A stretch of DNA of 64,000 nucleotides from Luteimonas huabeiensis HB2 (GTDB taxonomy: Bacteria > Pseudomonadota > Gammaproteobacteria > Xanthomonadales > Xanthomonadaceae): positions 184,397-248,396 of the forward strand of contig NZ_JAAN01000024.1 of NCBI RefSeq assembly GCF_000559025.1, read 5' to 3'. Shown in pieces: positions 39,903 through 49,757 of this stretch; position 1 is the stretch's first letter; every line of letters starts with the position of its first letter. Position numbers and translations under genes: made by a program. The notes under the pieces are model-generated. The model had not been told where the DNA came from. It did no database searches and saw nothing but the letters and a program-made list of their open reading frames with translations.

Positions 39903-40173
39903 CCGAATCGACATTCGGCTTGCAGCGTCGAAGTTTCCCCTCCCGCCATGCGGCGGCATGTCATCCTTTTTTCCCGCAAGCGGGACCATTTTGTCCCTTC
40001 TCCCGCAAGCGGAGCGATGCTGTTCCTTCTCCCGCGAGCGGGCTCATGTCGCCCCTTCTCTTGCGGGGGAAGGAAAAAAACGGAGTGCTCCCCGCTTGCG
40101 GGGGAGGGAAAAAACAGCATGCCCCCCCGCAAGCGGGGAACGGATCGCCTTTGCGCGCTGAATGTCGATACGG
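39903..40173 (+). repeat. REP-like palindrome array bounded by 22-nt terminal inverted repeats
   Basis: The lpxB-rnhB gap is filled by repeats. Short palindromes of the type TCCCGCAAGCGGGA occur at 39972-39985, 40001-40013, 40030-40042, 40058-40068, 40089-40107 and 40123-40139, spaced about 29-30 nt apart. The outer ends match as imperfect inverted repeats: 39903-39924 against the complement of 40152-40173, 18 of 22 positions. The block thus looks like one mobile unit. The remaining gap to rnhB (40174-40265) shows nothing beyond a weak TACCCT box near 40219. Confidence 0.8.
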
Positions 40174-40265
40174 CCCAAGTCCATCGGCGGCCGCCTTGCC
40201 GCCCCCGCTCCCCGCCGCTACCCTGCGCGCATGCTTCGCGCCCCCGACCTCCGCCGAGCCGCCCC

Positions 40266-40895
40266 GTGAGCGAGTGGATCGCAGGCGTCGACGAGGCCGG
40301 CCGCGGCCCGCTGGCGGGACCGGTGGTGGTGGCGGCGGTGGTGTTCGATCCCGCGCGCCCGCGCATCAACGGCCTCGACGACTCCAAGCGGCTGACGCCG
40401 CGGCGCCGCGAGACGCTGTATGCGCGCATCGTCGATCGCGCGCTGGCCTACAGCATCGTGTTCGTGGACGCCGACGAGATCGATCGCCTCAACATCTTCC
40501 AGGCGACGATGCAGGGCATGCGCCAGGCGCTGGAAGCGGCCACCGCCTCGCTCGACCGCACGCGCTGCACGGCGCGCGTGGACGGCAACCACCTGCCGCG
40601 CGCGCTGCCCTGCCGCGCCGAGGCCTGGGTCGGCGGCGATGCCCGCGACCGGGCGATCATGGCCGCGTCGATCCTGGCCAAGGTCGCCCGCGACCGCGCC
40701 ATGGTCGACCTGCATGCGCACCACCCCGTCTACGGCTTCGACGCCCACAAGGGCTACTCCACGCCCATGCACCTGGCGGCCCTGCGCGAGCACGGGCCCT
40801 GCCCGGCGCACCGGCGCAGCTTCGCGCCCGTGCGCGAGGCGCTGGCGCCAGCCGCCACCTGCACCGACCTGTTCGCCACGCCCGCCTTCGCCTGA
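40266..40895 (+). CDS. rnhB: Ribonuclease HII
   Basis: This 209-residue endonuclease cuts RNA in RNA-DNA hybrids and at single ribonucleotides. Catalytic acidic residues sit in [20 protein letters not shown] (Asp, Glu), [22 protein letters not shown] and [14 protein letters not shown]. The start is GTG 40266, because the family begins just before the DEAGRG motif; the longer open frame upstream is made of repeat sequence. Linkage lpxB-rnhB-dnaE is classic for gammaproteobacteria. Confidence 0.96.
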   Translation: MSEWIAGVDEAGRGPLAGPVVVAAVVFDPARPRINGLDDSKRLTPRRRETLYARIVDRALAYSIVFVDADEIDRLNIFQATMQGMRQALEAATASLDRTRCTARVDGNHLPRALPCRAEAWVGGDARDRAIMAASILAKVARDRAMVDLHAHHPVYGFDAHKGYSTPMHLAALREHGPCPAHRRSFAPVREALAPAATCTDLFATPAFA

Positions 40896-40955
40896 CGCGA
40901 TACGCGACCACCGGCGCGGTCGGGGGCCTGGCCGCCTACCGCCGGCTGTCAAGTC

Positions 40956-40984
40956 TTGTCCGCCCCGCCCCCCGGCCCTACCCT
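40956..40984 (+). promoter_or_regulatory. dnaE promoter
   Basis: TTGTCC (40956-40961) and TACCCT (40979-40984) are spaced by 17 nt, ending 24 nt before the dnaE ATG. Confidence 0.5.
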
Positions 40985-41008
40985 GCCGGCTGACGCGATG
41001 CCCGTCCG

Positions 41009-44000
41009 ATGTCCAGCCGCTTCGTTCATCTTCACCTGCACAGCGAGTTCTCGCTCGCCGACTCGACGATCCGCATCCCGCAGCTGGTCGCGCGTTGCGC
41101 TGCACTGAACCAGCCGGCGCTCGCGGTCACCGACCGCAACAACCTGTTCGCGCTGGTGGGCTTCTACCGCAAGGCCGAGAGCGCCGGCCTCAAGCCGATC
41201 GCCGGCGCCGACGTGATGGTCGCCGCCGGCGACGAGCCGGCCTGGCCGGTCACCCTGCTGTGCCGCAACCGCCAGGGCTACCTCAATCTCTCGCGCCTGC
41301 TCACGCGCGCCTGGATGGAAGGCCACCGCAACGACGGCGTGGTGGTGCGCCCGGAGTGGGTGCAGGCGGCCTCCGGCGACCTGTTCGCGCTGCTCGGCCG
41401 CCACACCGAGGCCGGGCGCCTGGCCGCGGCCGGCAAGCACGAGATCGCCTTGCACTGGCTGGCCGACTGGCAGCGCGCCTTCGACGACCGCCTGCACCTG
41501 GAACTCACCCGCACCGGCCGCGACGGCGAGGACGCGTTCAACGACTTCGCCCTGCACGCCGCCTCCGTGCGCGGCATCCCGGTGGTGGCCAGCAACGACG
41601 TGCGCTTCCTCGACGCCGACGGCTTCGAGGCGCACGAGGCGCGCGTGTGCATCGCCTCCGGCCGCGTGCTCGACGATCCGAAGCGGCCGCGCGACTACAG
41701 CCGCGAGCAGTACCTGAAGTCCAGCGAGGAAATGGCGGAGCTGTTCGCCGACGTCCCCGACGCGCTCGACAACACCGTGGCGCTGGCGCAGCGCTGCAAC
41801 ATGGAACTGAGCCTGGGCACCTACCACCTGCCGCAGTTCCCGGTGCCCGACGACCACACCCTGGACAGCTGGATCCGCCGCGAGGCGCGCGCGGGCCTGG
41901 AGGAGCGGCTGGCGAAGTACCCGCTGGCCCCGGGGCACACCCGCGAGAGCTATTTCGAGCGCCTGGACACCGAGCTCGACGTCATCGTCAAGATGGGGTT
42001 CCCGGGCTACTTCCTGATCGTGTCCGACTTCATCCGCTGGGCCAAGGAACACGACATCCCGGTCGGGCCGGGCCGCGGCTCCGGCGCCGGCTCGCTGGTG
42101 GCCTGGGCGCTGAAGATCACCGACCTCGATCCGCTGCCCTACGACCTGCTGTTCGAGCGCTTCCTCAATCCCGAGCGCGTGTCGATGCCGGACTTCGACA
42201 TCGACTTCTGCATGGACCGGCGCGACGAGGTCATCGACTACGTCGCCGCGAAGTACGGCCGCGACCGGGTCAGCCAGATCATCACCTACGGCACCATGGC
42301 CGCGAAGGCGGTGGTGCGCGACGTCGGCCGCGTGCTCGGCTACCCCTACGGCATGGTCGACGGCATCGCCAAGCTGGTGCCCAACGTGCTGGGCATCTCG
42401 CTGTCCGACGCGCTGGGCCGCACCGAGAAATCGCGCAGCGACGAGGCCTGGCGCTCGGGCGAGCTGATCCAACGCTACCAGGAGGAGGACGAGGTCCGCG
42501 ACCTCATCGACCTGGCGCTGCAGCTCGAGGACCTGACCCGCAACGCCGGCAAGCACGCCGGCGGCGTGGTCATCGCGCCCTCGCCGCTGTCCGACTTCTG
42601 CCCGCTGTTCGCCGAACACGACCAGGACGGACGCGGCAAGAACCCGGTCACCCAGTTCGACAAGGACGACGTCGAGGCCGTCGGCCTGGTGAAGTTCGAC
42701 TTCCTCGGCCTGCGCACGCTGACCATCATCGACTGGGCGGTGAAGGCGATCAACAGGAACAGAGACCAGGGTCCGGAGGCCAGAGACCAGGGCCATGCGC
42801 CTCCCTCCCCGGCCCCCGGCCCCTGGCCCCTGGCCTCCGCGCCCCTCGACATCTCCGCGATCCCGCTCGACGACCCGGCGACCTACGCGCTGTTCGCGCG
42901 CGGCGATACGGTGGCGGTGTTCCAGTTCGAATCGCGCGGCATGCGCGAGCTGCTCAAGCGCGCCAAGCCGGACCGCTTCGAGGATCTCATCGCGTTGAAC
43001 TCGCTGTTCCGGCCGGGCCCGATGGACCTGATCCCGGACTTCATCGAGCGCAAGCACGGCCGCGCCGAGGTGGTGTATCCGCACCCGCTCCTGGAGCCCG
43101 TGCTCGCGCCGACCTACGGCGTGGTGGTCTACCAGGAGCAGGTCATGCAGACCGCGCAGGTCCTGGCCGGCTACTCGCTGGGCGGCGCCGACCTGCTGCG
43201 CCGGGCGATGGGCAAGAAGAAGGTCGAGGAGATGGCCAAGGAGCGGGCCAAGTTCGAGGCCGGCGCCCGCGAGACCCACGGCATCGAGCCGAACGTGTCC
43301 GGCCCGATCTTCGACCTGCTGGAGAAGTTCGCCGGCTACGGCTTCAACAAGTCGCACGCCGCGGCCTACTCGCTGGTCGCCTACCAGACCGCGTGGCTGA
43401 AGGTGCACTACCCGGCCGAGTTCATGGCCGCGGTGCTGTCCTCGGACATGGACAGCACCGAGAAGGTGGTCGGCTTCCTCGACGAGGCGCGCGCCCTGGG
43501 CCTGGACGTGCTGCCGCCCGACGTCAACGCCTCGGCCTACATGTTCGAGGCCAAGGCCCCCGAGCCCGGCCCCGACGGCGCGCCGCGGCGCGGCACCATC
43601 CGCTACGGCCTCGGCGCGGTGAAGGGCGTGGGCCGCGGCGCCTGCGAGGCGATCGCCGCCGAGCGCGAGCGCGGCGGCCCGTTCGTCGACCTGCTGGACT
43701 TCTGCCGTCGCTGCGAGACCGCGCGCCTCAACCGCCGCACCCTGGAGGCGCTGATCCAGGCCGGCGCGCTCGACGCGCTGGGCAAGAACCGCGCCTCGCT
43801 GATGCTGCAGCTGCCGGAGGTGCTCAAGGCCTGCGAGCAGCTCGCGCGCGAGCGCGACGCCGGGCAGGTGTCGCTGTTCGGCGGCCCCTCGGAATCCGCG
43901 CCGATCCACATCGAGCTGCCCGAGACCGAGGAATGGCCGCTGGCGCAGGTGCTGGCCGGCGAGCGCGAGACGCTGGGGCATTTCCTCAGCGGCCATCCGA

Positions 44001-44620
44001 TCGATCCCTACCGGCAGGAACTGCAGGCGCTGCTCGGCCACGATCTCGGCCAGCTCGACGCGGTGTGGGCCGCGCGCCCGGACTCCGGGCGCGGCGGCTG
44101 GCGCCCGGAAGTGCCGGCGATCGTCGCCGGGCTGGTGGTCGGCATGCGCAAGCGCGGCGACGCCCAGGCCTTCGTGCAGCTGGAGGACGGCCGCGGCCGC
44201 CTGGAGTGCGCGTTCTTCGCCGAGGCCTGGCAGGAGTTCGCGCCGCTGCTGACCCGCGACCGGATCCTGATCGTGGAGGGCGGGCTGCGCGAGGACGAAT
44301 TCAGCGGCGGCTTCGCGCTGCGCGCGCGCCGCGCCTGGGACTACCAGCAGCTGTGCCCGCAGATCGCCAAGCGGCTGGCCCTGCGCCTGGACCTGCGCGT
44401 GCCGGGCCTGCTGCAGCGGGTGGAGCGCCTGCTCGACGGCCACCGCCCCGGCCAGACCCCGCTGCGCTACGACCTGGTGGTGCCCGCCGGCGCCGCCGGG
44501 ACGCTGGATCTGAACGGCACCCGCAGCGTGCGCGTGGAGGCCGACCTGATCGGCGCGCTGCGCGCCCAGCCCGGCGTCGAGGTGAAGCTCTCGCTGTCGC
44601 GCCCCTGGGCCAGCGCCTAG
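41009..44620 (+). CDS. dnaE: DNA polymerase III alpha subunit, with an in-frame repeat insertion
   Basis: This 1203-residue replicative polymerase has an N-terminal PHP domain ([15 protein letters not shown]), palm with catalytic Asp in [36 protein letters not shown], fingers and HhH ([15 protein letters not shown]), and a C-terminal OB fold ([20 protein letters not shown]). Near residues 583-611, between INRN and [11 protein letters not shown], there is a Pro/Gly-rich stretch ([10 protein letters not shown], then [11 protein letters not shown]) that is absent in typical DnaE. It is encoded by a palindromic repeat at 42761-42839 and keeps the frame. The polymerase is presumably functional, since the insert falls in a variable linker. 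Confidence 0.97.
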   Translation: MSSRFVHLHLHSEFSLADSTIRIPQLVARCAALNQPALAVTDRNNLFALVGFYRKAESAGLKPIAGADVMVAAGDEPAWPVTLLCRNRQGYLNLSRLLTRAWMEGHRNDGVVVRPEWVQAASGDLFALLGRHTEAGRLAAAGKHEIALHWLADWQRAFDDRLHLELTRTGRDGEDAFNDFALHAASVRGIPVVASNDVRFLDADGFEAHEARVCIASGRVLDDPKRPRDYSREQYLKSSEEMAELFADVPDALDNTVALAQRCNMELSLGTYHLPQFPVPDDHTLDSWIRREARAGLEERLAKYPLAPGHTRESYFERLDTELDVIVKMGFPGYFLIVSDFIRWAKEHDIPVGPGRGSGAGSLVAWALKITDLDPLPYDLLFERFLNPERVSMPDFDIDFCMDRRDEVIDYVAAKYGRDRVSQIITYGTMAAKAVVRDVGRVLGYPYGMVDGIAKLVPNVLGISLSDALGRTEKSRSDEAWRSGELIQRYQEEDEVRDLIDLALQLEDLTRNAGKHAGGVVIAPSPLSDFCPLFAEHDQDGRGKNPVTQFDKDDVEAVGLVKFDFLGLRTLTIIDWAVKAINRNRDQGPEARDQGHAPPSPAPGPWPLASAPLDISAIPLDDPATYALFARGDTVAVFQFESRGMRELLKRAKPDRFEDLIALNSLFRPGPMDLIPDFIERKHGRAEVVYPHPLLEPVLAPTYGVVVYQEQVMQTAQVLAGYSLGGADLLRRAMGKKKVEEMAKERAKFEAGARETHGIEPNVSGPIFDLLEKFAGYGFNKSHAAAYSLVAYQTAWLKVHYPAEFMAAVLSSDMDSTEKVVGFLDEARALGLDVLPPDVNASAYMFEAKAPEPGPDGAPRRGTIRYGLGAVKGVGRGACEAIAAERERGGPFVDLLDFCRRCETARLNRRTLEALIQAGALDALGKNRASLMLQLPEVLKACEQLARERDAGQVSLFGGPSESAPIHIELPETEEWPLAQVLAGERETLGHFLSGHPIDPYRQELQALLGHDLGQLDAVWAARPDSGRGGWRPEVPAIVAGLVVGMRKRGDAQAFVQLEDGRGRLECAFFAEAWQEFAPLLTRDRILIVEGGLREDEFSGGFALRARRAWDYQQLCPQIAKRLALRLDLRVPGLLQRVERLLDGHRPGQTPLRYDLVVPAGAAGTLDLNGTRSVRVEADLIGALRAQPGVEVKLSLSRPWASA
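42761..42839 (+). repeat. Palindromic repeat inserted in frame in dnaE
   Basis: AGAGACCAGGG occurs twice at a 21-nt period (42761-42771 and 42782-42792). CGGAGGCCAG (42774-42783) is a perfect inverted repeat of CTGGCCTCCG (42830-42839). The inner arms, CCAGGGCC (42787-42794) and GGCCCCTGG (42818-42826), extend the hairpin. It resembles the GGCCCCTGG-rich sequence at the 3' end of pyrH. Confidence 0.8.
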
Positions 44621-44708
44621 GATTCCGGGCCGCGGCCCGTACCGCCACGCACGGCCCGCCGCGCCGCTTCGCGCTAGACTGCACCGCTTTACCCGGCCGC
44701 ATCCGCCG

Positions 44709-45668
44709 ATGAATCCGAACTACCTCGATTTCGAACAACCCATCGCCGATCTCGAAGCGAAGATCCAGGAACTGCGCCAGGCCAGCGCGGGGCCGGCGGT
44801 GGACGTGGACAACGAGGTCCACGCGCTGCAGGAGAAGCTGCGCAAGCGCACCGCGCAGATCTTCCGCGACCTCTCGCCTTGGCAGGTCTCGCAGCTGGCC
44901 CGCCACCCGGCGCGGCCCTACACCGCCGACTACGTCCGCATCCTCTGCGACGAGTTCCAGGAACTGGCCGGCGACCGCGCCTACGCCGACGATCCGGCCA
45001 TCGTCGGCGGCCTGGGCCGCATCGGCGGGCGCAGCGTGATGATCGTCGGCCACCAGAAGGGCCGCGACACCAAGTCCAAGGTGCGCCGCAACTTCGGCAT
45101 GCCGCGCCCGGAGGGCTACCGCAAGGCGCTGCGGCTGATGAAGATGGCCGAGCGCTTCGGCCTGCCGCTGCTCACCTTCATCGACACCCCCGGCGCCTAT
45201 CCCGGCATCGGCGCCGAGGAGCGCGGGCAATCGGAGGCGATCGCGCGCAACCTGATGGAGATGGCCGAGCTGAAGACGCCGATCGTGTGCACCGTCATCG
45301 GCGAAGGCGGCTCCGGCGGCGCGCTGGCGATCGGCGTCGGCGACCGCACGCTGATGCTGGAATACAGCACCTATTCGGTGATCTCGCCGGAAGGCTGCGC
45401 CTCGATCCTGTGGAAGGACGCCGGCAAGGCCAAGGACGCCGCCGAGCAGCTCGGCCTCACCGCGCGCCGCCTGCACGCCCTGGGACTGGTCGACAAGGTG
45501 GTGCGCGAGCCGATCGGCGGCGCCCACCGCAACCCGCGGCAGACCGCGATCCGGCTGAAGTCGGTGCTGCTCAACGAGCTCGACGCGCTGCAGGCGCTGC
45601 CGATCCCGGAACTGCTGGAACGCCGCTACCAGCGCCTGCGCGGCTACGGCGCCTACGAAGGCCGCTGA
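44709..45668 (+). CDS. accA: Acetyl-CoA carboxylase carboxyltransferase subunit alpha
   Basis: This 319-residue subunit works with AccD to carboxylate acetyl-CoA to malonyl-CoA. Blocks are [80 protein letters not shown], and [20 protein letters not shown], which forms the oxyanion-hole region. A TAGACT box lies at 44675-44680. It follows dnaE, as is standard in gammaproteobacteria. Confidence 0.98.
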   Translation: MNPNYLDFEQPIADLEAKIQELRQASAGPAVDVDNEVHALQEKLRKRTAQIFRDLSPWQVSQLARHPARPYTADYVRILCDEFQELAGDRAYADDPAIVGGLGRIGGRSVMIVGHQKGRDTKSKVRRNFGMPRPEGYRKALRLMKMAERFGLPLLTFIDTPGAYPGIGAEERGQSEAIARNLMEMAELKTPIVCTVIGEGGSGGALAIGVGDRTLMLEYSTYSVISPEGCASILWKDAGKAKDAAEQLGLTARRLHALGLVDKVVREPIGGAHRNPRQTAIRLKSVLLNELDALQALPIPELLERRYQRLRGYGAYEGR

Positions 45669-45691
45669 GACCCCGTTCCGAGGAACATGCC

Positions 45692-46432
45692 ATGCATCCG
45701 CTGATCGTCCTGTCGGTGCTGCTGCAGATCGGCTGCGCGGTGCACGTGGTGCGCACCGGCCGGCCGCTGTACTGGATCTTCATCCTGCTGATCGGCTCCT
45801 ACATCGGCGTGCTGATCTACCTGGTCGCCGCGGTGCTGCCGGACATGCGCCATTCGCCCGGCGCCAACCGCATCGCGCGCAACGCCCGCGACGCCATCGA
45901 CCCCGGCCGGCACCGCCGCCGCGCCGAGCGCCAACTCGAGATCGCCGACACCCAGGACAACCGCCGCCGGCTGGCCGAACAGGCGCTGCACGACGGCGAC
46001 TACGCGCAGGCCGACGCGCTGTACGACAAGGCGCTGAGCGGCCTGTACGCCACCGACCCGACGCTGATGCTCGGCCGCGCGCAGGCGCAGTTCGGGCTCG
46101 GCCGGCCCGAGCGCACCCGCGAGATCCTGAACGCGCTGATCGCCGCCAACCCCGACTTCCGTTCCGCGGAGGGCCACCTGCTCTACGCGCGCGCGGTCGA
46201 GGCCTGCGGCGACCACGCCGCGGCCGTGGAGGAGTACGAGGCGCTGGTGCAAGGCTACCCGGGCGAGGAAGCGCGCGTGCGCTACGGGCAGATGCTCGAG
46301 CGCATGGGCGAGCGCGAGCGCGCCGAGGCCCAGTTCCGCGAGGCGCTACGCCGCGCCGACCTGGCGCCCGCGCACTACCGCCGCGCCCAGCGCGAATGGC
46401 TGCAGGTCGCCCGCAACGCGCTGCGGGCGTAG
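45692..46432 (+). CDS. Membrane-anchored tetratricopeptide repeat protein
   Basis: This 246-residue protein has two hydrophobic segments at the N-terminus (LIVLSVLLQIGCAVHVV and LYWIFILLIGSYIGVLIYLV), a basic linker, and then TPR-like helix pairs from about residue 85 (RRRLAEQALHDGDYAQADAL, GLGRPERTREILNALI, AAAVEEYEALVQGYPGEEA). This two-helix plus TPR layout is common for uncharacterised inner-membrane scaffold proteins beside accA in this family. The start at 45692 has AGGAA upstream; an ATG at 45687 is out of frame. Function is unknown. Confidence 0.85.
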   Translation: MHPLIVLSVLLQIGCAVHVVRTGRPLYWIFILLIGSYIGVLIYLVAAVLPDMRHSPGANRIARNARDAIDPGRHRRRAERQLEIADTQDNRRRLAEQALHDGDYAQADALYDKALSGLYATDPTLMLGRAQAQFGLGRPERTREILNALIAANPDFRSAEGHLLYARAVEACGDHAAAVEEYEALVQGYPGEEARVRYGQMLERMGERERAEAQFREALRRADLAPAHYRRAQREWLQVARNALRA

Positions 46433-46476
46433 ACGCGCGCGGGCGCGCTCCTGCGGCTGATCCGCGTCGGCCGCCC

Positions 46477-47538
46477 TCACCAGCCGCGCAGGTACTGCGG
46501 CGGCGTCGGCGGCTCGACGCCGAGCGCCTGCGCCGCATGCGCGGCGAAGTACGGATCGCGCAGGAACGCGCGGCCGGCCAGCACCAGGTCGGCGTCGCCC
46601 GCGGCCACCACGGCCTCGGCCTGCTGCGCGGTCTCGATCAGCCCGACCGCGCCGGTGGCGATGCCGGCCTCGGCGCGGACGCGCCGCGCGAACGGCACCT
46701 GGTAGCCCGGCCCGACCTCGATCCGCTGCGCCGGATCCAGGCCGCCGCTGGAGACGTCGATCAGGTCCACGCCCAACGGCGCCAGCCGGCGCGCGAGTTC
46801 CACGCTCTGGTCCACGTCCCAGCCGCCTTCCACCCAGTCGGTGGCCGACAGCCGCACCCACAGCGGCAGCCGGTCGGGCCACACCTCGCGCACCGCGGCC
46901 ACGACCTCCAGCAGCAAGCGCGCGCGCCCGTCGAAATCGCCGCCGTAGCGGTCCTCGCGCCGGTTGGACAGCGGCGACAGGAACTGGTGCAGCAGGTAGC
47001 CGTGCGCGGCGTGCACCTCGGCGATCTCGAAGCCGGCCGCCAGCGCGCGCCGCGCGGCCTGGCGGAAATCGTCGACGACCTTGGCGATGCCGGCCTCGTC
47101 GAGGGCCTGCGGCCGCGGATGGAGGTCGTCGTACGCCAGGGCCGACGGCGCCACCACCGTCCAGCCGCCCTCGCCCGGCGGCACCGCGCCGCGCCCGAGC
47201 CAGGGCGCGTAGGTGCTGGCCTTGCGCCCGGCGTGCGCCAGCTGCACCGCGGGGACCGCGCCGTTGGCGCGCACGAACGCGGCGATGCGCGCCCACGCCT
47301 CCGCCTGGGCATCGTTCCACAGCCCGGTGTCCTCGGGCGAGATACGGCCTTCGGGCGACACCGCCGTGGCCTCCGCCACCACCGCGCCCGCGCCCCCCAC
47401 CGCGCGGCTGCCCAGGTGCACCAGATGCCAGTCGCCGGGCAGGCCGTCGCGCGCGCTGTACTGGCACATGGGCGAGACGACGAGGCGATTGCGCAGGGTC
47501 AGCGAACGTTGCGCGAAAGGCTGGAACAGGACGCTCAT
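46477..47538 (-). CDS. NADH:flavin oxidoreductase, old yellow enzyme family (YqjM-like)
   Basis: This 353-residue FMN-dependent ene-reductase reduces activated C=C bonds or quinones. It has a TIM barrel with LRNRLVVSPMCQYSARDGLP, where Cys in SPMCQYS is the YqjM-type redox-sensing residue. QLAHAGRKAST, EVHAAHGYLLHQFLSPLSN and NRREDRYGGDFDGR are conserved FMN/substrate blocks. ATG 47538 has GGAG seven bases upstream; the earlier Met at 47547 is less likely. It is divergent from tilS across 109 nt that hold a perfect palindrome. Confidence 0.93.
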   Translation of the reverse strand: MSVLFQPFAQRSLTLRNRLVVSPMCQYSARDGLPGDWHLVHLGSRAVGGAGAVVAEATAVSPEGRISPEDTGLWNDAQAEAWARIAAFVRANGAVPAVQLAHAGRKASTYAPWLGRGAVPPGEGGWTVVAPSALAYDDLHPRPQALDEAGIAKVVDDFRQAARRALAAGFEIAEVHAAHGYLLHQFLSPLSNRREDRYGGDFDGRARLLLEVVAAVREVWPDRLPLWVRLSATDWVEGGWDVDQSVELARRLAPLGVDLIDVSSGGLDPAQRIEVGPGYQVPFARRVRAEAGIATGAVGLIETAQQAEAVVAAGDADLVLAGRAFLRDPYFAAHAAQALGVEPPTPPQYLRGW

Positions 47539-47615
47539 GACGGACTCCATGTGGAACTCGTGGGGGACCGCAATGTAGGGGCGCGCCTGCGCGCTGCGTA
47601 GCGGCGCCGACGGAT

Positions 47616-47630
47616 CGCTGCATTGCAGCG
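47616..47630. promoter_or_regulatory. 15-nt perfect palindrome in the OYE-tilS divergent region
   Basis: CGCTGCA and TGCAGCG flank a single central T. It lies 78 nt upstream of the OYE start and 18 nt before the tilS ATG, suitable as an operator. A TACATT -10-like box for the OYE gene is at 47577-47572. No matching regulator gene is adjacent. Confidence 0.4.
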
Positions 47631-47647
47631 CGTGGCACCATGCGCGC

Positions 47648-48964
47648 ATGGCCGCGCCCGACCTGCCCCTGATCCCGCCGCGATCGCCCGGCCCGGTGCT
47701 GGCGGCCTACAGCGGCGGGCTGGATTCGACCGTGTTGCTGCATCGCCTGGCATCGGACCCGGCGCTGCGCGCGCGCGGACTGCGCGCGGTGCACGTGCAC
47801 CACGGCCTGCAGGCGGACGCGGACGACTGGGCGACGCACTGCGCGAACACCTGCGCCGCGCTCGGGATCGCGCTCGACGTCCGCCGCATCCGCATCGAGG
47901 ACCCGCACGGCCTGGGACCGGAAGCGGCCGCGCGCGAGGCGCGCCACGGCGTGTTCCAGGCGCTGCTGCGGCCCGGCGAGGTGCTGGCGCTGGCGCACCA
48001 TCGCGACGACCAGGCCGAGACCTTCCTGCTGCGCGCGCTGCGCGCCTCCGGCGTCGATGGCCTCGCGGCGATGGCGCCTTGGCGCGCCTGCGGACCCGGC
48101 TGGCTGTGGCGGCCGCTGCTCGACACGCCGCACGCGGCGCTGCGCGACTGGGCGCTGGCGCGCGGCCTGCGCTGGATCGAGGACCCCAGCAACGCCGGCA
48201 GCGATCCCGATCGCAACTTCCTGCGCCACGAGGTGCTGCCGCGCCTGCACGCACGCTGGCCGCAAGCCGCCGCGGCGCTCGCCCGCAGCGCCGCGCTGGC
48301 CGCGCAGGCGCGCACGCTGCTCGACGACGAGGACGCGATGGCGCTGGCCGGCGCGCGCGGCGCCGATCCGGCCGTGCTGCGCATCGAGGCGTTGCGCGCG
48401 CTGCCGCCCGCGCGGCGCGCACGGGTGCTCAGGCGCTGGATCGCCGACTGCGCCCTGCCGCCGCTGCCGGCCGCGGGCGTGGACCGGATCGAGTCCAGCC
48501 TGCTGACCGCAGGGCCCGACGCCGCCGCCCGCTTCGAGTGGGCCGGCGCGCGCGTGCGGCGCTGGCGCGGCCTGCTCCACGCCGCGCCGGTGCGGCCGCC
48601 GCTGCCGGCCGCGTTCTCGGCCGCGTGGGACGGCCGGCAGCCGCTGCGCCTGCCCACCGGCGACCTGCTCGCGCTGGAAGACGATGGCGATGCGCCCGGC
48701 TTCGACGCGCCGCTGCGCGTGCATGCGCGACGCGGCGGCGAGCGCCTGCGCCTGCCCGGCCGCGCGCACCGCCACGCGCTCAAGGACGTGCTGCAAGCGC
48801 TCGGCGTACCGCCCTGGGAACGCGAGCGGTTGCCGCTGCTCTCCGACGCGGCCGGCGACCTGCTCGCCGCCGGCGACCTGGTCTACGCGGCGCATTTCGA
48901 CGCCTGGCTGCGCGCGCGCCGGGCTCGGCTGCGCTGGCGGCCCGCAGCGCATGCCGCCACCTGA
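47648..48964 (+). CDS. tilS: tRNA(Ile)-lysidine synthetase
   Basis: This 438-residue enzyme modifies the wobble C34 of tRNA(Ile2) to lysidine, switching AUG to AUA decoding. The PP-loop ATPase motif is AAYSGGLDSTVLLH. HVHHGLQADADDW, ALAHHRDDQAETFLLRALRA, DPSNAGSDPDRNFLRHEVLP and the C-terminal RRGGERLRLPGRAHRHALKD are family blocks. In relatives tilS lies near accA, consistent with the position here. Confidence 0.96.
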   Translation: MAAPDLPLIPPRSPGPVLAAYSGGLDSTVLLHRLASDPALRARGLRAVHVHHGLQADADDWATHCANTCAALGIALDVRRIRIEDPHGLGPEAAAREARHGVFQALLRPGEVLALAHHRDDQAETFLLRALRASGVDGLAAMAPWRACGPGWLWRPLLDTPHAALRDWALARGLRWIEDPSNAGSDPDRNFLRHEVLPRLHARWPQAAAALARSAALAAQARTLLDDEDAMALAGARGADPAVLRIEALRALPPARRARVLRRWIADCALPPLPAAGVDRIESSLLTAGPDAAARFEWAGARVRRWRGLLHAAPVRPPLPAAFSAAWDGRQPLRLPTGDLLALEDDGDAPGFDAPLRVHARRGGERLRLPGRAHRHALKDVLQALGVPPWERERLPLLSDAAGDLLAAGDLVYAAHFDAWLRARRARLRWRPAAHAAT

Positions 48965-49067
48965 TCCACCGCGCCGCGCTAACATGGCGCCCGGCGCCGG
49001 CCACGCGCCACAGGGGGGCCATGCCGGCACGGCGGGCCGACATCGACCCGCACGCGAGGACACACGC

Positions 49068-49685
49068 ATGAGCACCGCTTCCGATCCGGCGCCCCGAGCT
49101 GCGCCCAACACCGCCGGCCGCGCCGCCTGGGTGTGCCTGGCGCTGGCCTGGCTGGCATTCCTGCTGCCGTTTCCCGGCCTGGGGCTGTTCGTGGGCTGGC
49201 CGTTGAACCTGGTCGCGTTCGTGCTGGCCATCGTCGCCATGTCCGCACGCGGCGCCGGCGCCGGGCTGTGGCCGCTGCTGGCCTCGCTGATCGTGTCCCC
49301 GGTGGTGTACTTCATCGGCCTGGCGGTGCTGGCCGGCGCCATCGTGGTCGGCGCGGCCGAGTCGTCGCGCCAGGCGGAAACCGCGCGGCCCGCCGCGAGC
49401 GAGCAGGCGGTCGCGATCGATGCGCAGGCGCTGCAGGCGGCCTACGACGCCGACCCCGCGCGCTTCCGGGGCCGCTCGCTGCGGATCGAGGGCGTCGTCG
49501 AACGCGTCGCGGCGGACGGCGCGCAGGCGCCGTCGGTCTGGCTCGAGACCGGCGACGGTTCGCCGCCGCTGCGCGCCGACGGCCTGTCCGCGGCGGCCGC
49601 CGCGCGTCTTTCCGCCGGCCAGCGCGTCGTGCTCGTGTGCATCGGCGCCGCGGCGGCCTCGGTGCGCGACTGCCGCATCGACTGA
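49068..49685 (+). CDS. Predicted membrane protein with C-terminal OB-fold-like domain
   Basis: This 205-residue protein has three hydrophobic segments (residues about 21-42, 44-58 and 65-90, for example AWVCLALAWLAFLLPF and LNLVAFVLAIVAMSA). A soluble domain follows from about residue 110, with RGRSLRIEGVVERVA and AGQRVVLVCIGAAAASVRDC, which resembles the small tRNA_anti-like OB-fold seen in secreted or lipoproteins. ATG 49068 has GAGGA upstream and gives a sensible membrane topology; a longer frame upstream lies within tilS. Function is unknown. Confidence 0.75.
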   Translation: MSTASDPAPRAAPNTAGRAAWVCLALAWLAFLLPFPGLGLFVGWPLNLVAFVLAIVAMSARGAGAGLWPLLASLIVSPVVYFIGLAVLAGAIVVGAAESSRQAETARPAASEQAVAIDAQALQAAYDADPARFRGRSLRIEGVVERVAADGAQAPSVWLETGDGSPPLRADGLSAAAAARLSAGQRVVLVCIGAAAASVRDCRID

Positions 49686-49745
49686 AGCCGCGCGCCCTGA
49701 GCGGGCCGGCGGGCGAAGATCCGCCCCAGCTCGCGCGCCACGGCC

Positions 49746-49751
49746 TAGAAT
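49746..49751 (+). promoter_or_regulatory. xseB -10 box, leaderless spacing
   Basis: TAGAAT ends 6 nt before the xseB ATG, as seen also for map, so the mRNA may begin at the start codon. No clear -35 element is seen. Confidence 0.5.
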
Positions 49752-49757
49752 GTCCGC

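Noticed and set aside
39960..40140. Regularly spaced short repeats that look like a CRISPR array
   Set aside because: Units are 13-19-nt palindromes that vary and alternate orientation; the intervals are only about 15 nt and low-complexity, with no cas genes nearby. REP-type repeats explain it.
40949..44443. 1164-residue minus-strand open frame opposite dnaE
   Set aside because: It is a GC-driven shadow of dnaE; its translation is low-complexity (His/Val/Gln/Leu-rich) with no domain. The same holds for other long antisense frames, for example opposite bamA, glnD, rpsB-tsf and metG.
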